From assembly GCF_003121985.1 (NCBI RefSeq), contig NZ_QEWP01000005.1, forward strand, positions 62,001-126,000: a DNA stretch of 64,000 nt, written 5' to 3'. Below, one piece after another: positions 18,011-25,913 of the stretch; position 1 is the stretch's first letter; each line of letters begins with the position of its first letter. Under the pieces are notes generated by a model. It had not been told where the DNA came from and searched no databases. It saw nothing but the letters and a program-made list of their open reading frames with translations. Source of the stretch: Marinilabilia rubra (lineage in GTDB: Bacteria > Bacteroidota > Bacteroidia > Bacteroidales > Marinilabiliaceae). Both the position numbers and the translations under genes were made by a program.

Positions 18011-19162
18011 ATGACATCCAAAATTTTAACATTGTTGCTTTTTGTGGCAATCCCCTTTATCGGACAAGCCCAGGAAGATTATAAGGAGAAACACAATTTA
18101 AAAGAAACCTTTGTCAATCCTCAAAAACATGAGGTAGATCCCATTTCCGACAAAACAGTAAAAACCGGCCAGCACCCGAAAAACATTATCCTGATGATAG
18201 GTGATGGTATGGGAACGGCCCAATTATTTGCCGCCAAAACAGCCAATGGCGGTGAACTATATATCACCAATATGCCCTGGTCAGGTTTTTCCACAACCAA
18301 TAGTGCTGACAATTACATCACCGATTCAGCTGCCGGAGGAACTGCCATTGCTACCGGAGAAAAAACATACAACGGAGCCATCGGGGTAGATGTGGACAAA
18401 AAGCCATTAAAAACGATTCTGGAAATATCAGAAGAACATGGCAAGGCCACCGGACTGGTTTCTTCATCAGCCATTACCCATGCTACTCCGGCATCCTTTA
18501 TTGCCCACAATGAATCGCGCCACAATTACGAAGCCATTGCCGCTGATTTTCTGAAAACAGATATTGATATTTTCATCGGTGGCGGCAAAAGCTTTTTTGA
18601 AAGCCGCGAAGATGGTCGAAATCTTCTCAATGAGCTTAAGGCTAAAGATTACCAGATTTTCGACTCTGTAGATGAAGCATCAGAAACTGATGAAGCACCG
18701 ATGGCCATACTAACAGCAGAAAAGCACAACCCTGCATACCCTGAAAGAGGGGAAGTGGTTCCTGAAGGCACCGAAAAAGCCGTAAAGGTTTTATCAGAAA
18801 ATGAAGAGGGCTTTTTCCTGATGGTGGAAGGCTCTCAAATTGACTGGGGTGGTCATGAAAACAATACTGCCTACATCGTTCAGGATGCATTGGACTTCGA
18901 TCGTGCCGTAGGCCGTGCCTTGAAGTTTGCTGCCAAAGACGGAGAAACCCTGGTAATCGTAACAGCTGACCATGAAACCGGTGGAATGTCGATCGACAAC
19001 GGTGATTTTGAAAAGGGAGAGATAACTGCCAAATACACCACCGGAGGACATACCGGAATAATGGTACCGGTATTTGCTTTTGGCCCTGGGGCAGAAGAAT
19101 TTTCAGGTGTTATGGACAATACAGATATTTTCAAAAAAATGTTTGAACTTTTTGGGTATTAA
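18011..19162 (+). CDS. Secreted alkaline phosphatase
   Basis: A 383-aa exported enzyme with a signal peptide (ILTLLLFVAIPFIGQAQ). The first zinc/magnesium Asp65 lies in IGDGMG; the phosphorylated Ser106 is in TDSAAGGTAIATG; later metal ligands are in SQIDWGGHENN, TADHETGG and TTGGHTG. These are the ordered motifs of the PhoA family. It hydrolyses phosphomonoesters outside the inner membrane, most likely to gain phosphate. It is shorter than E. coli PhoA. It stands alone, divergent from the metal-regulator operon, with its own terminator. No Pho-box-like site was identified. Confidence 0.93.
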   Translation: MTSKILTLLLFVAIPFIGQAQEDYKEKHNLKETFVNPQKHEVDPISDKTVKTGQHPKNIILMIGDGMGTAQLFAAKTANGGELYITNMPWSGFSTTNSADNYITDSAAGGTAIATGEKTYNGAIGVDVDKKPLKTILEISEEHGKATGLVSSSAITHATPASFIAHNESRHNYEAIAADFLKTDIDIFIGGGKSFFESREDGRNLLNELKAKDYQIFDSVDEASETDEAPMAILTAEKHNPAYPERGEVVPEGTEKAVKVLSENEEGFFLMVEGSQIDWGGHENNTAYIVQDALDFDRAVGRALKFAAKDGETLVIVTADHETGGMSIDNGDFEKGEITAKYTTGGHTGIMVPVFAFGPGAEEFSGVMDNTDIFKKMFELFGY

Positions 19163-19200
19163 AAAATAAGCAGAAAGTTTCCCCATACTAAAAAAGGGAG

Positions 19201-19239
19201 ATCCCGGAATTTACAATTGTGTAAGTTTCGGGATTTTTT
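19201..19239 (+). terminator. Terminator after alkaline phosphatase
   Basis: ATCCCGGAATTTAC pairs with GTAAGTTTCGGGAT (one bulge or mismatch) across a 6-nt loop, followed by a T-rich run. Confidence 0.85.
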
Positions 19240-19268
19240 ATTTTAAAACAAATGTTTTCTTACTTTTG
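19237..19268 (+). promoter_or_regulatory. Bacteroidota-type promoter for the sulfatase
   Basis: TACTTTTG at 19261-19268 fits TAnnTTTG, with TTTA 20 bp upstream in the -33 position. The sulfatase ATG is 76 bp downstream. Confidence 0.5.
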
Positions 19269-19344
19269 GTAAAAATCAAACAAAGATCAATCAGCCGTCC
19301 CCGAAGTAACCATTAAAACCGTCATCATCTTTAAAGCAAACGTC

Positions 19345-21213
19345 ATGAAGAAATCCAATTCATTTCTAATTGTTCTCCTGGGAGTAATGTTGTATTCCGC
19401 GGTGAACATACCCAGCGCCTCTGCGGGTAATGCATTAAATGACAAACGCCCCAACATCATTTTTATCCTTACCGATGATCAGGGAAGCGTAGATATGAAT
19501 TGTTACGGATCCAAAGATTTGAAAACCCCGAATATGGATGCTCTGGCTGAGACTGGCATCCGCTTCTCTCAGTTCTATGTGGCAGCTCCCGTCTGTTCCC
19601 CATCAAGGGCATCATTGCTCACAGGACTCAATCCCCATGCTGCAGGATTGCCCGGTAATGCATCTTCACATCAAGGCCATGCAGGAATGCCATCCGACAG
19701 AATTACCATTGCAGAAGCGCTAAAAGAGCATGGCTACACAACAGGTCATATAGGCAAATGGCATCTTGGTTTTACGCCTGAAACCATGCCCAACGGACAG
19801 GGTTTTGATTATTCATTTGGTCACATGGGGGGATGCATAGATAATTTTTCTCACTTTTTTTACTGGAATGGCCCTAATCGTCATGACCTGTTCCGCAACG
19901 GACAAGAGATTTGGAAAGACGGAGAGTACTTCCCAAGCCTGATGGTAGAAGAAGCAGAGAAATTTATTGATGATAATCAGGACAATCCTTTCTTTCTCTA
20001 TTTTGCCATCAATTTGCCTCATTATCCGCTTCAACCCGAGCTCAAATGGCGGGAATATTATGACAACTTACCTCATCCCCGAAGCGATTATGCAGCTTTT
20101 GTCTCCACCATTGATGACAAAGTGGGTGACCTCATCAGCTACCTCGAAGAAAATGACCTCAGAAAGAATACAGTCATCATCATCCAAAGCGATCACGGGC
20201 ATTCGGTAGAACAAAGAACTTTCGGAGGTGGTGGCAATGCCGGTCCCTTCCGCGGAGCTAAGTTCTCACTCTTTGAAGGTGGGATACGAGTGCCGGCAAT
20301 CATCAGTTGGCCTGAAAATCTGCCACAGGGATCGACTTTTACCGAAATGGCCGTTAATGTGGACTGGTTTCCGACCATCCTCGATTTGTGCGAAATTCCC
20401 AATCAGTATGATCCTGAAGGGAAGACCCTCCTCCCCTACCTTAAAGGAGAGAAAGAAGGGACGCCCCATGATCAGTTTATCTGGAAAAATGGCATAAGCT
20501 GGGCCATCAGAGAAGGAAATTGGAAGTTGATTGGCAACCCTCAGGATCCGGTCAATCCCAAGTCAATGGATCCTAATAAGGACAGCTACTTCCTGGCAAA
20601 TATGGAACTTGACTCTACCGAGCAAACCAACTTTGCATCTAAGCACCCTGAAATTGTTGACAAATTAATAAAGGAATACCTGAAATGGGAATTTGCCTCC
20701 AAAGATGACCTGCCTCTCAAGCGTGAAAAAATTGAACACCTGGGCAAAGGAAAAAGAGTGGATATTGAATTCGATCCGGACCCCAAATACGAAGGTGATG
20801 GCCCCCAAATGCTGGTAGACGGACAAACCGGTACCCGTTCCTTTAAGGACGGACTGTGGATGGGATTTCATGGAGATGACATGGTGGCCATTGTCGACTT
20901 AGGCGAGATCAAACCCATATCAGAAGTTTCCGTTGGTTCATTGCACGATCCGGGTTCGTGGATTTTTGCCCTGAAAGGATTATCAGTTTCCTTTTCCAAA
21001 GACGGTAAAACTTTCACTCCCATATCCACCAAAGAAACAGGAGATTTGGAAGATCTTAACCGGCCATCGATATTAAGAACGGCTATTCAGTTTGATGATA
21101 CGGATGCCCGATTCATTAAGGTAACTGCCGTGAATATCGGAAAGTGCCCTGCATGGCATCAGGCTTCGGGCAGTAAAGCGTATCTTTTTGTGGATGAGAT
21201 TGCGGTGAAGTAG
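19345..21213 (+). CDS. Secreted sulfatase (S1, formylglycine type) with C-terminal discoidin-like domain
   Basis: A 622-aa exported enzyme with a signal peptide ending PSASAG. RPNIIFILTDDQG gives the metal-binding Asp44/Asp45. CSPSRASLLTG holds Cys84, which would be converted to formylglycine, in the C-x-P-x-R motif. TGHIGKWHLG is the third family signature and IIQSDHGHS the metal-binding Asp/His. Residues from about 480 to the end look like a coagulation-factor 5/8 (discoidin) sandwich that often binds sugars. It should remove sulfate esters from a glycan such as an algal or host polysaccharide. The maturase is not in the window, and no other sulfated-glycan genes adjoin it. Confidence 0.92.
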   Translation: MKKSNSFLIVLLGVMLYSAVNIPSASAGNALNDKRPNIIFILTDDQGSVDMNCYGSKDLKTPNMDALAETGIRFSQFYVAAPVCSPSRASLLTGLNPHAAGLPGNASSHQGHAGMPSDRITIAEALKEHGYTTGHIGKWHLGFTPETMPNGQGFDYSFGHMGGCIDNFSHFFYWNGPNRHDLFRNGQEIWKDGEYFPSLMVEEAEKFIDDNQDNPFFLYFAINLPHYPLQPELKWREYYDNLPHPRSDYAAFVSTIDDKVGDLISYLEENDLRKNTVIIIQSDHGHSVEQRTFGGGGNAGPFRGAKFSLFEGGIRVPAIISWPENLPQGSTFTEMAVNVDWFPTILDLCEIPNQYDPEGKTLLPYLKGEKEGTPHDQFIWKNGISWAIREGNWKLIGNPQDPVNPKSMDPNKDSYFLANMELDSTEQTNFASKHPEIVDKLIKEYLKWEFASKDDLPLKREKIEHLGKGKRVDIEFDPDPKYEGDGPQMLVDGQTGTRSFKDGLWMGFHGDDMVAIVDLGEIKPISEVSVGSLHDPGSWIFALKGLSVSFSKDGKTFTPISTKETGDLEDLNRPSILRTAIQFDDTDARFIKVTAVNIGKCPAWHQASGSKAYLFVDEIAVK

Positions 21214-21540
21214 CAGCTGGGGAGGATTTGTATCCTCCCGGGAAGCATTGCATCTGGCAGGAAGCAAAGGTTCACACCCCTTAGGTGCAATGTTCGCAGC
21301 CGGGAGGGGGTGAAGCACAGCCTCGAGGGGATGTTAGTCGACCGGAAGGGCCCTGCAACCGGCCTGAGCCAATTTGTTGCCGCCCGGGAGGCCTTGCAAA
21401 CGGCCTGAAGGCATTTGTAATCGCCCTGAAGCCAAATTGAAACCGCCCGGGAGGGGTTGCAAACGGCCTGAGGGCATTTGCGGGCGCCGGGAAGGGGCTG
21501 CAGTTGCCCGGGAGGCCTTGCGAACGGCCTGAATCTCAAA
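21214..21540. repeat. Degenerate 21-bp tandem array
   Basis: About fifteen imperfect units of roughly 21 bp follow the sulfatase stop directly, with a consensus near CGGCCTGAAGGCATTTGCAA. Best-kept units lie at 21397-21535. The block is markedly GC-rich against AT-rich flanks. The unit length is a multiple of three, so reverse-strand frames stay open with a 7-residue period, but there is no believable start or coding bias. The rest of the gap to 21748 holds a promoter and nothing else seen. Confidence 0.75.
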
Positions 21541-21658
21541 AAATCAATGGCTGTAACTTAAAAAAGCGTTTTTAAACACCCACGCGACTATAAATATCAT
21601 AAAACCATTTCATCTTCACCCAATATAGTTTCCATCAATACACTATCAAAATAATCAA

Positions 21659-21690
21659 TTTGACTTTAAACAGATTCCATTCTACTTTTG
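21659..21690 (+). promoter_or_regulatory. Bacteroidota-type promoter for peroxiredoxin
   Basis: TTTG at 21659-21662 and TACTTTTG at 21683-21690 are spaced 20 bp, an exact match to the phylum's -33/-7 pattern. The start codon lies 58 bp downstream. Confidence 0.7.
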
Positions 21691-21748
21691 TTAAAGTTTT
21701 AGATCAAATAAATTATTCAATTTCAAAAACCCATAAAAGTTTTAAAGA

Positions 21749-22414
21749 ATGGAAAATCAAGAACAACAAGAATTTTACCCAATGCCACGCATTGGTGACC
21801 AAGCACCAGACTTCACAGCAATGACCACAAAAGGTCAAATCAAATTTTCGGATTATGCTAAAGACAAGTGGGTGGTGATGTTCTCACACCCTGCCGATTT
21901 CACTCCTGTGTGTACTACTGAAATGAGCGGATTTGCCACACGCAAAAAAGAGTTTGATGAACTCAACACCGAATTAGTTGGATTGAGCATCGACAGCATC
22001 CACGCACACCTTGGGTGGGTTTCAAATGTAAAAGAGAAAACCGGTGTTTACTTTGATTTCCCGATTATTGCCGATCTGGACATGTCCGTTGCTAAAAAAT
22101 ACGGGATGTTGCAGCCCAATGAGCACGAGACTGCAGCTGTAAGGGCAGTATTTTTCATTGATCCCGCAAAAAAAATTCGTCTGATCATGTATTACCCATT
22201 GAATGTGGGACGCAACATGGACGAGATTTTGCGCGCGCTCAAAGCCCTGCAGGTTTCTGACGAACATAAGGTTGCCCTTCCGCTTGACTGGACACCAGGT
22301 CAGCAAGTAATTGTACCTCCGCCAAAAACGCTGGAAGAAATGGAAGCCAGAAACAAGGAAACCGGCATTGACCGGATCGACTTTTACCTGTCGAAAAAAG
22401 ACCTTAAGCTGTAA
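21749..22414 (+). CDS. 1-Cys peroxiredoxin (Prx6 subfamily)
   Basis: A 221-aa cytoplasmic thiol peroxidase. The active site HPADFTPVCTTEM holds the peroxidatic Cys55, with the family Thr (Thr52) and, later, the conserved Arg (AVRAVFFIDP). The protein contains only this one cysteine, so it must be re-reduced by an outside thiol. The extended C-terminal part (about 165-221, with LPLDWTPGQQVIVPPPKT) is the Prx6-type dimerisation arm. It would remove H2O2 and organic peroxides. It has its own promoter and terminator, so it is a single-gene unit. Confidence 0.93.
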   Translation: MENQEQQEFYPMPRIGDQAPDFTAMTTKGQIKFSDYAKDKWVVMFSHPADFTPVCTTEMSGFATRKKEFDELNTELVGLSIDSIHAHLGWVSNVKEKTGVYFDFPIIADLDMSVAKKYGMLQPNEHETAAVRAVFFIDPAKKIRLIMYYPLNVGRNMDEILRALKALQVSDEHKVALPLDWTPGQQVIVPPPKTLEEMEARNKETGIDRIDFYLSKKDLKL

Positions 22415-22445
22415 ATCATGACACCACAAACACTTTGACAATTGT

Positions 22446-22474
22446 AACCGGGGCATTCGTGTCCCGGTTTTTTT
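22446..22474 (+). terminator. Terminator after peroxiredoxin
   Basis: AACCGGG pairs with CCCGGTT across a 10-nt loop, followed by a run of T. Confidence 0.85.
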
Positions 22475-22530
22475 GTTTTAAACGATATTCCTATAAAACC
22501 GTCAAAGAGAAAACAAAAACACAAAACGCT

Positions 22531-23178
22531 ATGAAGAAATTTATTTCACTTACCGCTGTAACCTTAATGATTGCTCTGTCTGCTTTCGGGCAGTCACAAA
22601 CTATTGAACTTCCAACTCCCGAAAAATCGGGCGGAATGCCGTTAATGGAAGCTCTGAATGAACGCCATAGCAGTCGCGAATTCAGTCAAAGAGAGTTATC
22701 TGATCGACAGCTTTCAAATCTTTGCTGGGCTGCCTGGGGTTTTAACAGGTCTGATGCGAAAAAACGAACTGCTCCCTCATCCATGAACAAGCAGGAAATA
22801 GAACTTTATGTAGTTTTGAAAGAAGGCGCCTACTTTTACAATGCTGAAGCTCATCAGCTGGAGTTAATTAAAGAAGGTGACCTTCGCTCCTATTGCGGAA
22901 AACAGGATTTTGTGGCAACAGCCCCGGTAAACTTTATTTACGTGGCCAACATGAAAAAGGCCGGTGTTGAAAAACCGGAAGCTATCACCCCCACACACAT
23001 TGCCACATCACACGCCAATGCAGGTTTTATTGCCCAAAACACTTACCTGGCATGTGCTTCTGAAGGTCTGGAATGTGTGGTTCGCGCCTGGATTGACAAA
23101 GAGGCCCTGGAAAACGCAATGGAACTTTCACCATTTCATAAAGTTATTTTGGGGCATACCATTGGTTTTGGGGAGTAG
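22531..23178 (+). CDS. Exported nitroreductase-family oxidoreductase
   Basis: A 215-aa protein with a signal peptide (MKKFISLTAVTLMIALSAFG). The mature part has the FMN-binding pattern of the nitroreductase fold in its SagB/ThcOx-like branch: MEALNERHSSREF near the start, LCWAAWGFNR, APSSMNKQEIELYVV, a central HANAGFIAQNTYLACASEGL and ILGHTIGFGE at the end. It probably binds FMN and reduces or oxidises a small substrate; which one is unknown. Export is unusual for this fold but recurs in Bacteroidota as I recall. The ATG at 22531 is chosen because it gives the signal peptide; an earlier frame overlaps the previous terminator. Confidence 0.85.
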   Translation: MKKFISLTAVTLMIALSAFGQSQTIELPTPEKSGGMPLMEALNERHSSREFSQRELSDRQLSNLCWAAWGFNRSDAKKRTAPSSMNKQEIELYVVLKEGAYFYNAEAHQLELIKEGDLRSYCGKQDFVATAPVNFIYVANMKKAGVEKPEAITPTHIATSHANAGFIAQNTYLACASEGLECVVRAWIDKEALENAMELSPFHKVILGHTIGFGE

Positions 23179-23230
23179 TTAAATAGTTAATAGTGATAGT
23201 CAATAGTAATAGTGAGTAACGATTAACTTC

Positions 23231-23259
23231 ACTCCCCCTCGTTTGCAACGAGGGGGAGT
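23231..23259. repeat. REP-like palindrome
   Basis: ACTCCCCCTCG and CGAGGGGGAGT form a perfect inverted repeat around TTTGCAA. It is the same core as at 3432-3595 and 24301-24324. It lies between two converging genes and might also act as a weak terminator, but no T-run follows. Confidence 0.7.
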
Positions 23260-23280
23260 GGATTAAAAAGGAAATCAAAA

Positions 23281-23646
23281 TCACACAAAAAAGATAATAA
23301 TCAAACTCAAAACCAGTAGAAAAAAAGCAGGCAAAGACTTAATCAACGGATCGCTGACTCGTATATGCATAACCAGTGCTCCTGCCATGAGAGGAGCAAT
23401 ACCAATAGCGCCTACATATGCTAATGAGGGGAACCACAGGCCCACCAGCAGTAAAATGGCAAAACCCACTTTCAAACCACCAATGACAATCATGAACCAG
23501 TATGGAAGACCGTAATTGGCAAATTCCTCTCTCATGTTTTGGGCATCTCCGCCACGGTAAGGAGTTTTTCTGTTAGCTCTAATTAACCAGACGTTTAATA
23601 ATCCAAGACCTATAATTACCTGAATGATTTTGATTGCGATTTCCAT
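23281..23646 (-). CDS. DoxX-like inner-membrane protein
   Basis: A 121-aa protein with four hydrophobic helices (about 5-20, 45-67, 72-92, 102-120). The order IIGLGLLNVWLIRANRKTPYRGG..NMREEFANYGLPYWFMIVIGGLKVGFAILLL reads as the DoxX_2 family. Precise function is unknown; DoxX proteins are linked to redox or quinone functions in other bacteria. No operon partner is clear, as both neighbours have separate spacing. Confidence 0.75.
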   Translation of the reverse strand: MEIAIKIIQVIIGLGLLNVWLIRANRKTPYRGGDAQNMREEFANYGLPYWFMIVIGGLKVGFAILLLVGLWFPSLAYVGAIGIAPLMAGALVMHIRVSDPLIKSLPAFFLLVLSLIIIFFV

Positions 23647-23757
23647 GCTAATAAGGTATTAATGTAAATTCAAAAAGTGTATTTTTTTATCAAAACGAAT
23701 GTCACAGGTAACTATAGATTCAATTTGACAGATCCGTGAACACCCCTCTAATCTAGG

Positions 23758-24213
23758 CTATCTGTGTTCAATCCCTGATTTTTCCTTATTTCGCATCTTA
23801 TTCCGCCTCATTGGCATCGCATCAATGGTCCTAAAAAGTTTTTCAATACTCAGAACTTCTGATTGCCTGAGTTTCACTCTCCCGTCCAGCCCTAACAGAA
23901 TGATCTCAAATCCTTTGTCACCCTTCCGGTATTGATCATTAAGGCTGGTAGATTCGATCCACTTTTCGCACTGAATTCCTTTTTTATACTGCTCAGGCAT
24001 AACAGAATATACCACCAGTTTTCTTTCTTCAAGTCCGTCAATGTCATCCTTAAACAGTTCCATCTGTTCCTTGTACAGATCTTCCGAATTCTCAGTTGTT
24101 AAGACCAGCAACAACCGGTCTTTCCATTCATGTGAACTTAAATCCTGTGCCGCCATAGGAAGCGTTGTATTTAAGAATGATGCGATAACCAAAAGTAATA
24201 TGTGTGTTTTCAT
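23758..24213 (-). CDS. Exported DUF4174-like protein
   Basis: A 151-aa protein with a signal peptide (MKTHILLLVIASFLNTTLPMAAQ). The mature part DRLLLVLTTENSEDLYKEQMELF..DGLEERKLVVYSV..FEIILLGLDGRVKLRQSEVLSIEKLFRTIDAMPMRR matches what I recall of DUF4174, a thioredoxin-fold-like domain without redox cysteines. The C-terminus is basic. I take the ATG at 24213, which opens the signal. Its function is unknown. Confidence 0.7.
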   Translation of the reverse strand: MKTHILLLVIASFLNTTLPMAAQDLSSHEWKDRLLLVLTTENSEDLYKEQMELFKDDIDGLEERKLVVYSVMPEQYKKGIQCEKWIESTSLNDQYRKGDKGFEIILLGLDGRVKLRQSEVLSIEKLFRTIDAMPMRRNKMRNKEKSGIEHR

Positions 24214-24299
24214 AATACAATAACAAGTTATCATTGAGGATGTTCAGGCTTATCTTTCAAAATAAAATTTACTCCTTTGCAACTGAATGAGGTTCATCC

Positions 24300-24400
24300 C
24301 TCCCCCTCGTTTGTAACGAGGGGGCTTTTCCTGTCGTCTGCGACGACAATTGTCTTTGAATGTATTTATAATCCACCTGGCTCGTCAAAGACGAGAGCCA
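24300..24400. repeat. REP-like palindrome cluster
   Basis: Three palindromes follow one another: CCCCCTCG..CGAGGGGG (24302-24324), GTCGTCTGCGACGAC (24333-24347) and GGCTCGTC..GACGAGAGCC (24379-24400). The first two, with the ATTGTCTTTGAA after them, are the reverse of the block at 3520-3595. Confidence 0.65.
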
Positions 24401-24403
24401 GAA

Positions 24404-24534
24404 GAGGTTGTCTCAAAAGTCCGATTACGATGTCATTCTGAGCTTGTCGAAGAATCTTTTTGTTTGAGAAACAGATGTTTCGCCTCCGCTCAACATGACA
24501 TGCATTTAATATTTTATACTTTTGAGACAGCCTC
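24404..24534. mobile_element. Putative MITE (131 bp)
   Basis: The ends GAGGTTGTCTCAAAAGT and ACTTTTGAGACAGCCTC are 17-bp inverted repeats with one mismatch. The inside has no gene and includes GTCATTCTGAGCTTGTCGA, a motif I recall from intergenic repeats. It is flanked by GAGAGCC and GGCTCTC, so it may sit inside an older palindrome. Confidence 0.6.
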
Positions 24535-24650
24535 GTATTGTGAGGCTCTCTTTTAACGGATTTATGAAAATCCCTGAGCAGAAGGGGGGTTGAGGGACTG
24601 AAGAATTTTTGTAAGGATTAAATCGCTGAATAAACGTTTTTTATAAATCA

Positions 24651-24667
24651 TGTTACATTGTGTAACC
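24651..24667. promoter_or_regulatory. TGTTACA-TGTAAC palindrome upstream of the sugar-binding lipoprotein
   Basis: GTTAC and GTAAC face each other across 5 bp, about 115 bp before the start codon. A similar TGTTACA..TGTAACA palindrome lies upstream of the hybrid regulator at 42380-42398. Both could be binding sites of one regulator. Confidence 0.35.
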
Positions 24668-24747
24668 TCCGTTATACCTCCATTAAACCTGATACATAGT
24701 TTTTAACATCTGTTACCTGCCTGGTAGAGCAACTGTTTTTTTAAGGA

Positions 24748-24755
24748 TACATTTG
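24748..24755 (+). promoter_or_regulatory. -7 promoter element (TACATTTG)
   Basis: This is an exact TAnnTTTG match 26 bp before the start codon of the sugar-binding lipoprotein. No good -33 element is seen, which may mean activator dependence. Confidence 0.4.
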
Positions 24756-24781
24756 GTTATTGAACAACTAAATGTACCGCC

Positions 24782-25741
24782 ATGAGAACAATACTTCTGC
24801 CTTTTATCTTACTTCTGGTTTTATCAGCCTGCAACATTGATTCCGGCACAAAGAAAGTTGGATTCCTGGTCACTTCTTTTGAAGTTGAGCGCTTCCGAAA
24901 AGAGGCCGATTATTTTAAGGCCAAAATGGCAGAGTATGGCTATGAGGTCATTCTTAAAGATTGTGATGAAAACCATGCTCTCCAGTATGAACGGGCCAAA
25001 GAGATGCTGGCTGAAGAGATTGACATCCTGATTGTCATTCCTGTAAACATCAAAACAGCCGGCAACATAGTTGACCTGGCTGTCAATCAAGATGTACCGG
25101 TTGTTGCTTACAACAGAATGATTATGGATGCCGACATAGAAATGCTCATTTACAGCGATAATGAATTCATTGGAGAAGTGATGACCCGAAGCGTACTGAA
25201 CAAAATGGATGGCGGAAACCTGGCTGTCTTAGCCGGTGACCGCATGGATCCCAATGCTGTCGAACAAAAAGAAGCTATGGACAAAATGATCAGCCAACAC
25301 AAGAAAGCAAAAAACATAAATGTTGTTTACGACACCTATATTGAGGACTGGAACAATGAAATTGCCGCCATCGAATTTCAGCAGATCGCAAAAGTGTATG
25401 AAGTGAATGGAATTATCGCCGGAAATGATGCTATGGCTAATGCCATCATTGACATTATCCAACAGCGAAACCCTGATTATCCTGTTTACGTGTCTGGTCA
25501 GGATGGTGACCAAATAGCTCTTGAAAACATTGCTAATGGTTTTCAGGTTGCAACCGTTTATCATCCCTATGATAAACTGGCAGGAAAAGCAGCCGAAATA
25601 GTCAGAGACATCCTGGAAAATAAAAACACTGAGGAGCACATCAGTGGAAAAGTTTTCAATGGATTGAAGGAGGTACCGGTAGCCAGGATCAGATCGGAGG
25701 TGATAACCCGGGAAAATGTTGAAAGTTATATAGAAGAATGA
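24782..25741 (+). CDS. XylF-like periplasmic sugar-binding lipoprotein
   Basis: A 319-aa type I periplasmic-binding protein with a lipobox LVLSAC (Cys17). The order VGFLVTSFEVERFRKEADYF..IDILIVIPVNIKT..VPVVAYNRMI..YSDNEF..GIIAGNDAMANAIID..VSGQDGD..ATVYHPYDKLAGKAA is that of the D-xylose/ribose-binding family. It should bind a monosaccharide in the periplasm, held to a membrane by lipid. There is no ABC permease or ATPase gene anywhere nearby, so it is probably not a classic uptake protein. The hybrid regulator at 42507 has a related sensory head, and this gene flanks the same fructan locus. A sensing or delivery role is inferred only. Confidence 0.85.
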   Translation: MRTILLPFILLLVLSACNIDSGTKKVGFLVTSFEVERFRKEADYFKAKMAEYGYEVILKDCDENHALQYERAKEMLAEEIDILIVIPVNIKTAGNIVDLAVNQDVPVVAYNRMIMDADIEMLIYSDNEFIGEVMTRSVLNKMDGGNLAVLAGDRMDPNAVEQKEAMDKMISQHKKAKNINVVYDTYIEDWNNEIAAIEFQQIAKVYEVNGIIAGNDAMANAIIDIIQQRNPDYPVYVSGQDGDQIALENIANGFQVATVYHPYDKLAGKAAEIVRDILENKNTEEHISGKVFNGLKEVPVARIRSEVITRENVESYIEE

Positions 25742-25913
25742 ATTTAGCCTTAACCAATAATTTATTAAGCCTCCTCCACAGACATATCTTTTATACAAAA
25801 AATCTATTGCAAAACTAAGGTTGATATGTCAGAAAAAGGCAGATCCCGGTCACCACCCTGATTTATTTTCAAAATAAACAAAGAACATTTTTTTAATCAA
25901 ATCCATTATCGCA

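Noticed and set aside
21159-21539. A 126-codon minus-strand open frame over the tandem array
   Set aside because: The 21-bp unit keeps all stop codons out of one frame by chance of length; no ribosome site, start or domain supports it.
21214-21540. Possible CRISPR array
   Set aside because: The units are contiguous and degenerate, with no unique spacers of constant length and no cas genes.
24404-24534. A complete insertion sequence
   Set aside because: The inner 97 bp cannot encode a transposase, so only a MITE call is supported.
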